A DNA stretch of 38,313 nt, taken from positions 1 to 38,313 of the forward strand of contig DASXUF010000005.1 of the NCBI GenBank assembly GCA_036504975.1, in the 5' to 3' direction. Of the stretch, positions 1-7,497 are shown piece by piece; positions within the stretch are counted from its first letter, which is position 1; each line of letters opens with the position of its first letter. The translations under genes and the position numbers were made by a program. This DNA is from Candidatus Binatia bacterium. Lineage in GTDB: Bacteria; Desulfobacterota; Binatia; UBA9968. The notes under the pieces were generated by a model. The model was given only the letters and a program-made list of their open reading frames with translations, was not told the origin of the DNA and did no database searches.

Positions 1-94
1 AGAGGCCGGCTCAAAATTCCTCGTACAGAGCCGGACCCGCTGCTTTCTTCCTCGATCATGTGCGATATAAACAGGCGAGACTGTTTTAAGCTGC

Positions 95-151
95 TGGAAA
101 ATAACAGTGGCTCGCCGAGGAGGAAAAGTCAATTCTCCTCAGGAGCCACTG
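95..151 (-). terminator. Intrinsic terminator after the porin gene
   Basis: Read on the minus strand, the arms CAGTGGCTC and GAGCCACTG (outer ends at 151 and 104) pair perfectly and enclose a further GAGGAG/CTCCTC pairing. The hairpin is followed by TTATTTTCC at 103-95. It lies about 28 bases past the porin stop codon, so it most likely ends the porin transcript. The T tract is interrupted, so efficiency is uncertain. Confidence 0.6.
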
Positions 152-178
152 CGCTGGGCGGGAAATTTGAGAAACTAA

Positions 179-1402
179 TCAGAAGCCGTAGATCGCCTGC
201 AAAGCGAAAGTCGTCTGGGCGCTGTCGGCGTTCGCGCGGCCTTTTTTAAAGACGGCCTGATCGGCCCAATCTTGACGAATTTCCGCCCGGCCGAGAAGCT
301 TGGCCGTGAATTTATAGGCCGCCGTCAGCGTGATCTCGCCCAGGTCGGCGTCGTTGACGCCGGTCCGGGCGCCTTTGCTGTCCCTGAAGTACTCCGCCCT
401 GATGGCCGTGTTGAAGCGATCGGTCCAGCCATAGGAGAGGATCCCGGCAAAGGCGTTCCACCATGCGTTCCTGACACCGAGAGGCGTCAGCGCGTCCTTC
501 TCGTAACCCATCGTGTATTCGAGATACATCGTCACGGGATCGATCGGCTTCAGCGTGGCGACATTGCTCCAAACCACCCGGGTGCCGCCGTTAAAGGTCG
601 GGGCATTGATGGCCCCTATCCATTCTTTGCCGACGATAATATTGCTCGCCAGCGCGAAAGCGTCGACGGGAGTAAAATTGACGCCGCCCAAAAACGACGG
701 CGAATTGTTGTTGTCGGCGGGATTGTCCCAGCCGGTAACCAGTCCGGCGCTGGCGCTGAAACTTTTTAGAAACGGGTAGGTGAAAAGCGTGCCGAGGTGC
801 GTCAAAGGCACGGCAAAATTAAACGCGTAGGAACGGGAGATGTTATCGTTGTACGCTCCCGGTGCGAGCAAGATTTCCGTTCCGAGCGGCGTCACGAATT
901 TTCCGGCCTTCACTTGAAGTCCCTCGCCTATGGGAATCGTCGCGGTGAGGAACGCTTCGCGCAGTTCGGCGGAAGGTTCCTGATGAAGTCTGGGGCCCCA
1001 CAACGTCGCCTCGCGGAGCAATTCCCCGGAGCGACCGAAATCGCCGACAATCTTGAAGCCGATGCCCCAGTCCTTCTCCGGCTTTTCGATGGTGAGGTTG
1101 AAAGCGTTGAAGACGACTTTGTTATGGTCTTTGTCGAAATACCTGCCGCTGATGCTAGCCGGATTTTTCGGATGGTTGGAGCTATAGGTGTAGCTCGTGT
1201 CAAAAAACCCGCTGATGCCGATGCCCAGCGCCTTTTCGATATTCCCCTTGCCTTCCGCAATCCCCTTGTCGAGCAAGCCGACACTGCCGTCCAGGCTCAG
1301 CAACCCTGGCTCAAGCGGCTTCGGCTCATCGGCAAAAGATGGAGCCGCTGTAGACAACGACAACGCCATCGCCCAGACCGCCCACATAACATTCTTCTTC
1401 AT
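179..1402 (-). CDS. Outer-membrane beta-barrel porin (BBP2/OmpL-like), nitrate-regulon member
   Basis: The 407-residue protein starts with a Sec signal peptide (basic MKKN, hydrophobic stretch, cleavage near residue 24 after SFA). It continues with alternating amphipathic strands and ends in Gly-Phe, the terminal aromatic typical of barrels assembled by the BAM machinery. The pattern (GFFDTSYTY near the start, later aromatic-rich strands) resembles the BBP2 putative beta-barrel porin family. The start ATG is preceded by a GGGAGGGG ribosome-binding site. It lies downstream of nasA on the same strand but has its own sigma-54-like promoter and an ANTAR-type leader, so it is probably induced with nitrate assimilation. 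I infer a role in passage of nitrate, nitrite or another nitrogen compound through the outer membrane; the substrate cannot be read from the sequence. Confidence 0.75.
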   Translation of the reverse strand: MKKNVMWAVWAMALSLSTAAPSFADEPKPLEPGLLSLDGSVGLLDKGIAEGKGNIEKALGIGISGFFDTSYTYSSNHPKNPASISGRYFDKDHNKVVFNAFNLTIEKPEKDWGIGFKIVGDFGRSGELLREATLWGPRLHQEPSAELREAFLTATIPIGEGLQVKAGKFVTPLGTEILLAPGAYNDNISRSYAFNFAVPLTHLGTLFTYPFLKSFSASAGLVTGWDNPADNNNSPSFLGGVNFTPVDAFALASNIIVGKEWIGAINAPTFNGGTRVVWSNVATLKPIDPVTMYLEYTMGYEKDALTPLGVRNAWWNAFAGILSYGWTDRFNTAIRAEYFRDSKGARTGVNDADLGEITLTAAYKFTAKLLGRAEIRQDWADQAVFKKGRANADSAQTTFALQAIYGF

Positions 1403-1468
1403 CTGAACACCCCTCCCTCAGATAAGATGTCGGCCAATCCGCCTATCAACGATTAACAGACTTCCGAT

Positions 1469-1507
1469 AAAAGAAAAGGCACCTATACAAAATAACCAGG
1501 CGCCCTT
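1469..1507 (-). terminator. Attenuator terminator in the porin leader
   Basis: On the minus strand AAGGGCGCCT (from 1507) pairs, with one bulged G and one G-U pair, with AGGTGCCTT, followed by a TTCTTTT tract ending at 1469. Its 5' arm contains the loop and 3' arm of the second antiterminator hairpin (1498-1511), so the two folds exclude each other. This is the expected design of an ANTAR-controlled attenuator. Confidence 0.6.
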
Positions 1508-1550
1508 GCCTATTTTTACGCGGTTCTGAAGGCCTCATCGCCTTCGACCG
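1498..1550 (-). promoter_or_regulatory. ANTAR-type two-hairpin antiterminator element (porin leader)
   Basis: Hairpin 1 is GAAGGC-GATGAG-GCCTTC (1545-1528), extended by an outer CGGT/ACCG pairing (1550-1547 with 1524-1521). Hairpin 2 is AGGC-AAGGGC-GCCT (1511-1498). Known ANTAR targets have paired hairpins with hexanucleotide loops carrying A at position 1 and G at position 4. Hairpin 2 fits exactly; hairpin 1 has G at position 4 but G instead of A at position 1. NasT, encoded at 11105-11686, is the obvious candidate binder (inference). Confidence 0.6.
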
Positions 1551-1560
1551 TTGATTAGAA

Positions 1561-1576
1561 CGCAACTTCTATGCCC
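1561..1576 (-). promoter_or_regulatory. Sigma-54 (-24/-12) promoter of the porin gene
   Basis: The minus strand reads GGGCATAGAAGTTGCG. It has the GG-N10-GC core and the GGCAT...TTGC extensions of the RpoN consensus TGGCAC-N5-TTGCA. A start about 12 bases beyond the GC falls near 1550, the first base of the leader hairpin. The agreement between promoter and leader start supports both calls. Confidence 0.6.
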
Positions 1577-1698
1577 GGCGAACCTACCTTAAAAGTCTAA
1601 TAACTGCAACAGTTTTTACTTTCGTCTGGGGAAAACATGCCGCCTCTTTAAGCAGGCTCAGCCTACAGGTTAGGCATGGTGGGAACGGCCTGCGGCAC

Positions 1699-3846
1699 TC
1701 ACATGTCACCCTCTAGGAAATTTGACATTTTTCTCACCCTTACCGCGCATGCTTTGAGCTCCGGTTGCCTGGAGAGGGGGTCTCTGGCGGTCACGGTCAG
1801 GTTGTTCGCCGCCTTATAAAAGCCAAACTGTCTGCCCCAGTGAAAGGGCATGAAACAAGTCCCCGGCCGGGTCTCGGCGGTCACGCGGACCTGAACTACC
1901 GCCTTCCCCCGCCGGGAAACGATTTCGACAAAATCGGCGTCGACGATGGCGCAATTTTTTGCGTCCAACGGGTTCATCTCCAGGTACGGCTCTGGACACA
2001 TTTTCCTGAGCGCCTCGACTTTGCCGGTTCGGGTCATGGTGTGCCACTGATTCTTCACTCGTCCCGTCGTAAGAATATGCGGATAGTCTTTGTCCGGCGG
2101 CTCGAACGGCTCCTGGTGATCGACGGCGATAAAGTTCGCCCGGCCGTTTGAATCAGGAAAGCTGAAATCGGCATAGAGTCTTTCCGTGCCCGGATGAGCC
2201 TCGGCCGGACAGGGCCATTGGAGCGGGCCTTTTTTTAGACGGTCGTAAGTCACACCCGAATAATCGCACATCGTCCCGCGCGTAAGCCGAGCAAACTCGG
2301 CGAAAATTTCTTCGGCCGACTCGTACGGAAAAGCCGCTTCAAACCCCAGCTCGCGCGCGAAGCGAGTGAGGATTTTCCAATCCGGCAGCGCTTCGCCCGG
2401 CGCATCGACGAGCTTCGGCATGTAAGTGATCCGCCGCTCCGAGTTGGTCATCACGCCCTCTTTCTCCGACCACTGCGCGGCGGGCAAAAGAACGTGGGCA
2501 AACTGCGTCGTCCCGGACGGATGATAGGCGTCCTGCACGACGACCAGCTCGGCCTTTCTCAGCGCCTTCTCGATAAAATCGATATCCGGCGCGGAAGCGG
2601 CCGGATTGGTGCACATGATCCAGACCGCCTTGACCTCTCCCTGCTCCATGGCTTCGAAGAGGTCGAGAGCCGAAAGGCCGGCCGCCGGCGACAGCCGTTC
2701 GGCGGGAATTCCCCAAAAGCGCGCGACTTCCGCGCGATGAATCGGGTTGGAAACCTCGCGGTAACCGGGGAGAAGCTGGGACATGCCGCCGACCTCGCGG
2801 CCGCCCATGGCGTTGGGCTGGCCCGTCAGGGAAAACGGGCCGCAGCCGGGCTTGCCGATTTTTCCCGTCGCGAGATGGAGGTTGTGAATGGCGTTGTTCT
2901 TGCTGACGCCCACCGTGCTCTGATTCACCCCCATGCTCCAGAGGGTGAGCGCCCGTTCCGATTTCCCGAAGATCATCGCGGCTTCTTCTATAAGGCACGC
3001 CGGGACGCCGCATATTTTTTCCGCGACCGCGGGCGGATACTTCTCCGCCATCGCAATCGTATCGGCAAACCCTTTCGTATGTTTCATGACGAAGCCGAGA
3101 TCGATCAGCTCTTCGTTGATCAGCACGCAAAGCATGCTATTCAAGAGCGCGATGTCCGTGCCGGGCCGAATCGGCAGGTGAAGATCGGCGAAGTCGGCGG
3201 TCTCCGTCCGGCGCGGGTCGACCGCAATCACCACGACGCCGTCGGGGTCCTGCATCTTTCTGCGCTTGATCCTTTTGAAGACGACGGGATGGCAGTCGGC
3301 GGTATTGGTGCCGATGAGCAGAAAGCAATCCGCCAGGTCGAGGTCGGCGTAGGAGGCCGGCGGGCCGTCGGAACCGAGGGAAGTCTTGTAGCCGGCCACC
3401 GCCGACGCCATGCAGAGGCGGGAATTGGTGTCGAAGTTATTGGTCCCGAGAAAACCTTTCGCGAGCTTGTTGCCGACGTAATATTCTTCGGTCGTAAGCT
3501 GCCCCGAGCCATAGAAAGCGACCGCGTTCGGCCCGTGCTCGGCGATAATTTCGCGAAACCTACGGGCGAGAAACTTGAGCGCCGCGTCCCAGGAAACGCG
3601 GGTGAAAGGTCCGTCCTGGCAACGGCGCATCTGAGGGTAGAGCAAGCGATCCGGCGTCTTCAAACTCTCCGGCAGATAGACCGCCTTGGCGCAGAGGTCG
3701 CCCAGACTCGACGGATGATCTGGATCGCCTTTGATTCTTGCGACGGCGCCATCCTTCAGCCAGGCAAGAAGGCCGCAGCCCACGCCGCAGTAAGGGCAAT
3801 AGGATTTCACCCAGCGCTCAACGTTACCGTTTTTGACTCTTTCCAT
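1699..3846 (-). CDS. nasA: Assimilatory nitrate reductase, molybdopterin catalytic subunit
   Basis: This 715-residue cytoplasmic enzyme reduces nitrate to nitrite. The N terminus has the [4Fe-4S] motif C17-x2-C20-x3-C24 with the fourth cysteine at C52, typical of the bis-MGD oxidoreductase family. C145 in the segment SRLCMASAV is the expected molybdenum ligand, as in periplasmic/assimilatory (Nap/Nas/NarB) reductases. The C-terminal part contains the molybdopterin-dinucleotide-binding domain. The length fits NarB/NasA forms without the extra C-terminal BFD-like [2Fe-2S] domain. No NAD(P)H-dependent partner subunit is encoded nearby, so ferredoxin or flavodoxin is a likely donor (inference). 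The gene starts 22 bases after the narK-like transporter gene and is in one operon with it and nirA. No signal peptide is present. Confidence 0.93.
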   Translation of the reverse strand: MERVKNGNVERWVKSYCPYCGVGCGLLAWLKDGAVARIKGDPDHPSSLGDLCAKAVYLPESLKTPDRLLYPQMRRCQDGPFTRVSWDAALKFLARRFREIIAEHGPNAVAFYGSGQLTTEEYYVGNKLAKGFLGTNNFDTNSRLCMASAVAGYKTSLGSDGPPASYADLDLADCFLLIGTNTADCHPVVFKRIKRRKMQDPDGVVVIAVDPRRTETADFADLHLPIRPGTDIALLNSMLCVLINEELIDLGFVMKHTKGFADTIAMAEKYPPAVAEKICGVPACLIEEAAMIFGKSERALTLWSMGVNQSTVGVSKNNAIHNLHLATGKIGKPGCGPFSLTGQPNAMGGREVGGMSQLLPGYREVSNPIHRAEVARFWGIPAERLSPAAGLSALDLFEAMEQGEVKAVWIMCTNPAASAPDIDFIEKALRKAELVVVQDAYHPSGTTQFAHVLLPAAQWSEKEGVMTNSERRITYMPKLVDAPGEALPDWKILTRFARELGFEAAFPYESAEEIFAEFARLTRGTMCDYSGVTYDRLKKGPLQWPCPAEAHPGTERLYADFSFPDSNGRANFIAVDHQEPFEPPDKDYPHILTTGRVKNQWHTMTRTGKVEALRKMCPEPYLEMNPLDAKNCAIVDADFVEIVSRRGKAVVQVRVTAETRPGTCFMPFHWGRQFGFYKAANNLTVTARDPLSRQPELKACAVRVRKMSNFLEGDM

Positions 3847-3868
3847 CCGCTCTTTCTCTCAGGCCCGG

Positions 3869-5083
3869 TCAGAACGCGACGCCGACTTTTTCCTGCGCCC
3901 AGTCGCGCCGCCAATCTCTCTGGACATAGGCGAGCAAAGCTAGGCAGAACAGAGTTGCCGCCGCCAAAAAAACAAACCCGGCGGCGTAGGATCCCGTGAA
4001 TTCTTTGGAGAGGCCGAGGAGAAAAGGAAGTAGAAAACCTCCCAAGCCGCCGGCGGCGCCGACCAACCCGGTCACGACGCCGATTTCATTTTTGAAGCGC
4101 TGCGGAACAATTTGGAACACAGCGCCGTTTCCCATGCCGAGCACACCCATGCCCGCGAACAACAACGTCGTAGCCCATGACAGCGGCGGGAGCCGGCTGA
4201 GAAGCAGAACGACCCCGGCAACGAGCGCATACAAAGCCATCAACACCCGAATGCCGCCGAGGCGGTCCGCTAACAGTCCGCCCAGCGGACGGAAAAAACT
4301 TCCGGCGCAAACGCAAAGCGCAGTGAGACCTCCGGACGCCACTTTGCTCACTCCGTATTGGTCGTGAAAAAAAACCGGCAGAAAGCTCGCCAGACCGACG
4401 AAGCCGCCGAACGTTACCATGTAGAAAAGGCTGAACCACCAAGTATCGGCCTCTTTAAGCACCGCGAGGTATGCGGAGAATCTTTGCAAAGGCTGCCGCG
4501 TCGTCTGTTCTTTGGCGGCTAAACAAAATATGGCCAGAGTGAGAAGAACCGGCAGAGTGGCGACGCCGAAGACCGCATGCCAGCCCAATCGTTCAGCGAG
4601 ACGCGGCGCGAGCAGCGCGGCGATCACCGTGCCGCTGTTGCCGGCGCCGGCGATGCCCATGACCAATCCCTGATAGCGCGCCGGATAGCAGCGGCTCGCC
4701 ATGGGCAGCGCGACGGCAAAGCTTGCGCCCGCGATGCCGAGCATCAAACCGATGAAAAGCATCTGCTCTACGCTTCCACCTCCGAGCCAGGCCCAGAGAA
4801 GAGGAATCAAAGTCAGCGCCAACCCGACCGATCCCGATTTCTTGGGCCCGAAAAAATCGGCCGCCAAGCCAAGCGGAAGGCGGAGAAGCGAGCCGCCTAA
4901 AATCGGCGCCGCCACCAACAAGCCTTTTTCCGCGGCAGTGAGCGAAAAATCTTCCGCGATGTAAACTCCCAGAGCGCCGACCATGACCCAAACCATGAAG
5001 CTCACGTCGAAGTAAAGAAAAGCGCTGATGAGCGTCCCGAAGTGGCCGGCCTGGAAAAACTTCTTGATGTCTCCTCGTCGCAT
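3869..5083 (-). CDS. narK: NarK/NasA-type nitrate/nitrite transporter (MFS)
   Basis: The 404-residue protein has twelve predicted hydrophobic segments and belongs to the nitrate/nitrite porter branch of the major facilitator superfamily. Two glycine-rich nitrate-signature segments are visible: GIAGAGNSG at 143-151 and GMGVLGMGNG at 311-320. The two arginines that bind the anion in NarK correspond to R68 (SLLRLP) and R265 (FFRPLGG). It sits between nirA (10 bases upstream) and nasA (22 bases downstream), so it most likely imports nitrate for assimilation and/or moves nitrite. It gives the cell a second nitrate uptake route beside the ABC transporter at 8001-10974. Confidence 0.9.
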   Translation of the reverse strand: MRRGDIKKFFQAGHFGTLISAFLYFDVSFMVWVMVGALGVYIAEDFSLTAAEKGLLVAAPILGGSLLRLPLGLAADFFGPKKSGSVGLALTLIPLLWAWLGGGSVEQMLFIGLMLGIAGASFAVALPMASRCYPARYQGLVMGIAGAGNSGTVIAALLAPRLAERLGWHAVFGVATLPVLLTLAIFCLAAKEQTTRQPLQRFSAYLAVLKEADTWWFSLFYMVTFGGFVGLASFLPVFFHDQYGVSKVASGGLTALCVCAGSFFRPLGGLLADRLGGIRVLMALYALVAGVVLLLSRLPPLSWATTLLFAGMGVLGMGNGAVFQIVPQRFKNEIGVVTGLVGAAGGLGGFLLPFLLGLSKEFTGSYAAGFVFLAAATLFCLALLAYVQRDWRRDWAQEKVGVAF

Positions 5084-5093
5084 TCGATTCCTT

Positions 5094-6947
5094 TCATTCC
5101 GTTATAGTGAAGCCGTTGCCTTCGGCGACGAGTTTAAATATTTTCGCCTTGAGCTTGGGGTCCGTCGAGCACGCGCCGGTTTTGAGAGCAAACTTGTACC
5201 CGTGCAGCGGGCAGACGACCTCGCCGCCTTCGAGCCAGCCTTTGGATAACTGACCGCCCTCGTGCGGGCAGATGTTTTGGATCGCATAGACTTTTCCGTT
5301 GTGCTTGAAGACGGCCATTTCCTCTCCTTTCACGCGGATCATCTTCGCCGCGCCTTCGGGAATGTCGTCCGGGCGGATCACCGGGCGCGCCGGCTTTTTG
5401 ACTTCCGCCGGAGCGGCGAATTCGGCCGGAGGTTGGGACATCTTCCAGAGCTGCTGGCGCATGGTTTTGAACGCGCCGTGGCGCACGAGTCCCGAGAGCG
5501 CCGCCGGAAGATCGACGCACGGCACGTCTTCCATGATCTTGATCGGAGCGTTCGGCTCCGGCCCCGCGGCGCCGGCGGTGAAGACGTCCACCGCCTCAAC
5601 GACTTCGCCGTTGAGCTTGATGTTTTTTCCGAGCAGGCCGATGTCGGCGACGGCGTGGTTGCCGCATCCCGCCGGGCAACCCGACCAACGAATGGAAACC
5701 GGCTTGGTCTTCCCGAGCCGCTGCTCCAACTCACGTGCGGTCTTGAGCGCCAACTCCTTCGTTTCGATCAAGGCGAAGTGGCAGTAGTCCATGCCCGTGC
5801 AACTCACGAGGCCGCGCATGATCTCCGACGGATCATAGCGGAGCTCCTTCAACAGCGGCTCGGCGGTGAGCGCGCCGATCTTTTCGTCCGGCACGTTGGG
5901 GATGATGAGATTCTGCTCGACGGTGATGCGAACTTCGCCGCTGCCGTAAGTCTCGGCCAGGCGTGCGACTTCGAGCATCTCATCTGTCGTGATGCGCCCG
6001 ACCGGCACGGCGAGGCCGACGTAGTTGAGCCCCGGCTGTTTTTGGCGAAAGATGCCGACGTGATCCGTGTGCTGCTTCATCCGTTCGTCCTTGCCCGCCT
6101 GGACGAGCGGTTGGTCGGCTCGGCGCTCGAGCTCGCGGCGAAATTTTCCCACGCCCCAGTCTTCGATCAGGAATGCCAGGCGCGCCTTGGCGCGCGACTC
6201 GCGAAAACCATGATCGCGGAAAATAAAAACGATCAGGCCGCAAATCTCCGGCGCCTCTTCCGGCGTGACGAAGAGATCGAGCGGCGAGGCGATACGGTAG
6301 CCGCCCGAGGCCATCTTGCCGCCGACAGCGACGTTGAAACCTTTCACCTCCACGCCGTCGATGATCTTGCTCGCGGGCGTGAGCGCGATGTCCTGCGACT
6401 CGCCGTGCGTGCAGTTCTCCCGGCAGCCGGTGATCGCGACGTTGAACTTCCGCGGCAGGTTCGTGTACGCCTTGTTGCCGACGAACATGTCGGTGAACGC
6501 GCGTGCGACCGGGGACGCGTCGAAGAGTTCGTTGGGCGTGATCCCGGCCGCGGGACAGCCGACGACGTTCCGGATGTTATCCATGCCGGTCTGGAGCGAG
6601 ACGAGTCCCACGTCCTTGAGCCGAGCCCAGATCTCCGGCACGTCCTCGATCGCGAACCAGCGGAGCTGCATCTGCTGGCGCGTCGTGATGTCGGCGAAGC
6701 CTTTGCCGAATTTGCCGCTGATTCCTCCTATGGTACGGAGCTGCGCGGCATTCGTGATGCCGTTGGGGATGCGGATGCGCATCATGAAGCGGCCGGGAGT
6801 CTGCTTGCGAAAAAAAATTCCGGTCCACTTGAGCCGCTCGCGATCGCCGTCGCTGATCGCCTCCCATCCTTCTTCCGCGTAGCGCGGAATGTCGTGAAGA
6901 ACGTCGAGGCCGTCTTTTTCTCTCTTGTATTCTTCGATCTTGTTCAT
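5094..6947 (-). CDS. nirA: Ferredoxin-type nitrite reductase fused to a C-terminal Rieske (NirD-like) domain
   Basis: The 617-residue protein reduces nitrite to ammonium with siroheme and a [4Fe-4S] cluster. The cluster ligands are C383-x5-C389 and C424-x3-C428 in the segments CTGMDYC and GCPAGC, and both ferredoxin-like half domains are present. Residues about 535-617 form a Rieske domain with C560-P-H562 and C579-P-L-H582, like the NirD small subunit of NADH-dependent nitrite reductase. The start at 6947 (MNKIEEYK) is chosen because the in-frame extension to 7052 runs through a two-hairpin leader with a terminator and T run, and homologues begin at this segment. A Shine-Dalgarno sequence is weak here. 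It is transcribed with the narK-like gene and nasA. Confidence 0.92.
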   Translation of the reverse strand: MNKIEEYKREKDGLDVLHDIPRYAEEGWEAISDGDRERLKWTGIFFRKQTPGRFMMRIRIPNGITNAAQLRTIGGISGKFGKGFADITTRQQMQLRWFAIEDVPEIWARLKDVGLVSLQTGMDNIRNVVGCPAAGITPNELFDASPVARAFTDMFVGNKAYTNLPRKFNVAITGCRENCTHGESQDIALTPASKIIDGVEVKGFNVAVGGKMASGGYRIASPLDLFVTPEEAPEICGLIVFIFRDHGFRESRAKARLAFLIEDWGVGKFRRELERRADQPLVQAGKDERMKQHTDHVGIFRQKQPGLNYVGLAVPVGRITTDEMLEVARLAETYGSGEVRITVEQNLIIPNVPDEKIGALTAEPLLKELRYDPSEIMRGLVSCTGMDYCHFALIETKELALKTARELEQRLGKTKPVSIRWSGCPAGCGNHAVADIGLLGKNIKLNGEVVEAVDVFTAGAAGPEPNAPIKIMEDVPCVDLPAALSGLVRHGAFKTMRQQLWKMSQPPAEFAAPAEVKKPARPVIRPDDIPEGAAKMIRVKGEEMAVFKHNGKVYAIQNICPHEGGQLSKGWLEGGEVVCPLHGYKFALKTGACSTDPKLKAKIFKLVAEGNGFTITE

Positions 6948-6958
6948 GTCGTTTGCCG

Positions 6959-7001
6959 AAAAAAACGAAGGCGCCTGAACTCTCCCGAGCCAGGCGCCCT
7001 T
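6959..7001 (-). terminator. Attenuator terminator in the nirA leader
   Basis: On the minus strand AAGGGCGCCTG pairs with CAGGCGCCTT (10 pairs, one bulged G) and is followed, after CG, by seven T residues ending at 6959. It ends 12 bases before the nirA start codon. The 5' arm includes the loop and 3' arm of hairpin 2 at 6993-7004, so antiterminator and terminator are mutually exclusive. Confidence 0.7.
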
Positions 7002-7034
7002 GCCGTAACTTTCGGTCGCCGCGCCGCAACCGAA
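6993..7034 (-). promoter_or_regulatory. ANTAR-type two-hairpin antiterminator element (nirA leader)
   Basis: Hairpin 1 has nine-base arms TTCGGTTGC (7034-7026) and GCGACCGAA (7019-7011, one G-U pair) around the hexaloop GGCGCG. Six bases later hairpin 2 is GGC-AAGGGC-GCC (7004-6993). Hairpin 2 has the ANTAR loop signature (A1, G4); hairpin 1 keeps G4 but has G1. No good promoter is seen directly upstream, so this seems to be an internal attenuator between the 63-residue gene and nirA. Confidence 0.62.
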
Positions 7035-7092
7035 CATTTCCCCTGCTATCAAGTTTTTGGCGTTGTCAGCCTCCCTTCAACTCCCTTTGCGA

Positions 7093-7284
7093 TCATCCTC
7101 GCGGCGTGTCCACGGTAACTGCGCGACTTCCGAACTCCCTCAGCTCAAACGATTTGGCCAGCTCGAGCACGGGGATATCCGGGATTTCCTCGTCCTCCCT
7201 GTCGCCGAAGACGTCTTCGAGAAAAATGATGTTGTCGAATATTTTCTGCGCTACCGATCTTGCATGCGTCATCACCGCGGCCAT
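7093..7284 (-). CDS. Small protein of unknown function between two nitrate attenuators
   Basis: This encodes 63 residues with no signal peptide or membrane segment. It has a basic N-terminal third and an acidic middle (VFGDREDEEIPDIP). I do not recognise a family. The ORF is likely real: it has a good ribosome-binding site (AAAGGAGAACGAAC before ATG), and the sigma-54 promoter and ANTAR leader at 7303-7390 lie directly in front of it. A second ANTAR leader separates it from nirA, so it can be expressed at a different level from the downstream enzymes. Its position suggests a regulatory or accessory role in nitrate/nitrite assimilation; this is inference. It could also be a short translated leader whose product is unimportant. 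Confidence 0.6.
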   Translation of the reverse strand: MAAVMTHARSVAQKIFDNIIFLEDVFGDREDEEIPDIPVLELAKSFELREFGSRAVTVDTPRG

Positions 7285-7302
7285 GTTCGTTCTCCTTTCC
7301 CT

Positions 7303-7341
7303 AAAAACAAAAGCGCTTCATCGTTTCCGATGAGCGCCTTT
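7303..7341 (-). terminator. Attenuator terminator upstream of the 63-residue gene
   Basis: On the minus strand AAAGGCGCTCATCG (7341-7328), loop GAAA, and CGATGAAGCGCTTTT (7323-7309) form a long stem with one bulged A, followed by G and a run of T. The 5' arm begins with the loop of antiterminator hairpin 2 (7332-7345). It is a strong intrinsic terminator that must be bypassed for expression of the 63-aa gene and downstream nirA, narK-like and nasA genes from this promoter. Confidence 0.72.
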
Positions 7342-7362
7342 GCTCGTGAAGCTTCGCTGCCT
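7332..7362 (-). promoter_or_regulatory. ANTAR-type two-hairpin antiterminator element (leader of the 63-aa gene/nirA operon)
   Basis: Hairpin 1 is AGGC-AGCGAA-GCTT (7362-7349, one G-U pair) and hairpin 2 is GAGC-AAAGGC-GCTC (7345-7332). Both hexaloops carry A at position 1 and G at position 4, the established ANTAR RNA signature. Hairpin 2 overlaps the 5' arm of the terminator at 7303-7341. The predicted transcript start (about 7364) is two bases before hairpin 1. Confidence 0.7.
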
Positions 7363-7374
7363 GAGTGCTAGTGG

Positions 7375-7390
7375 AGCAAGCGTTATGCCA
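7375..7390 (-). promoter_or_regulatory. Sigma-54 (-24/-12) promoter of the nitrite/nitrate reductase operon
   Basis: The minus strand reads TGGCATAACGCTTGCT, one base from the TGGCAC...TTGCW consensus, with exact GG-N10-GC spacing. It lies about 107 bases after the cynS stop codon and about 12 bases before the predicted leader start. RpoN control would tie this operon to general nitrogen limitation through NtrC, which is not encoded in the window. Confidence 0.72.
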
Positions 7391-7497
7391 GTGCCGTTTC
7401 TATGAAATCCGGGGCATTTTCGCGCACTCCTTGTTCGATGCGTTGCTGCGATGCCTACTTTTCAATCAGCTCCTGCCCAGGGACTATGCGGATAGAA

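Noticed and set aside
5-34. Inverted repeat CCGGCTC/GAGCCGG at the window start
   Set aside because: It has a long loop and no T tract; it may belong to something beyond the window, so no function is claimed.
2494-3999. 501-codon plus-strand ORF opposite nasA
   Set aside because: It is antisense to nasA with shadow-frame composition and no ribosome-binding site or domain.
5262-7118. 618-codon plus-strand ORF opposite nirA
   Set aside because: It lies wholly antisense to a well-supported nirA, has the Arg/His-rich composition of shadow frames in GC-rich DNA and no recognisable motif.
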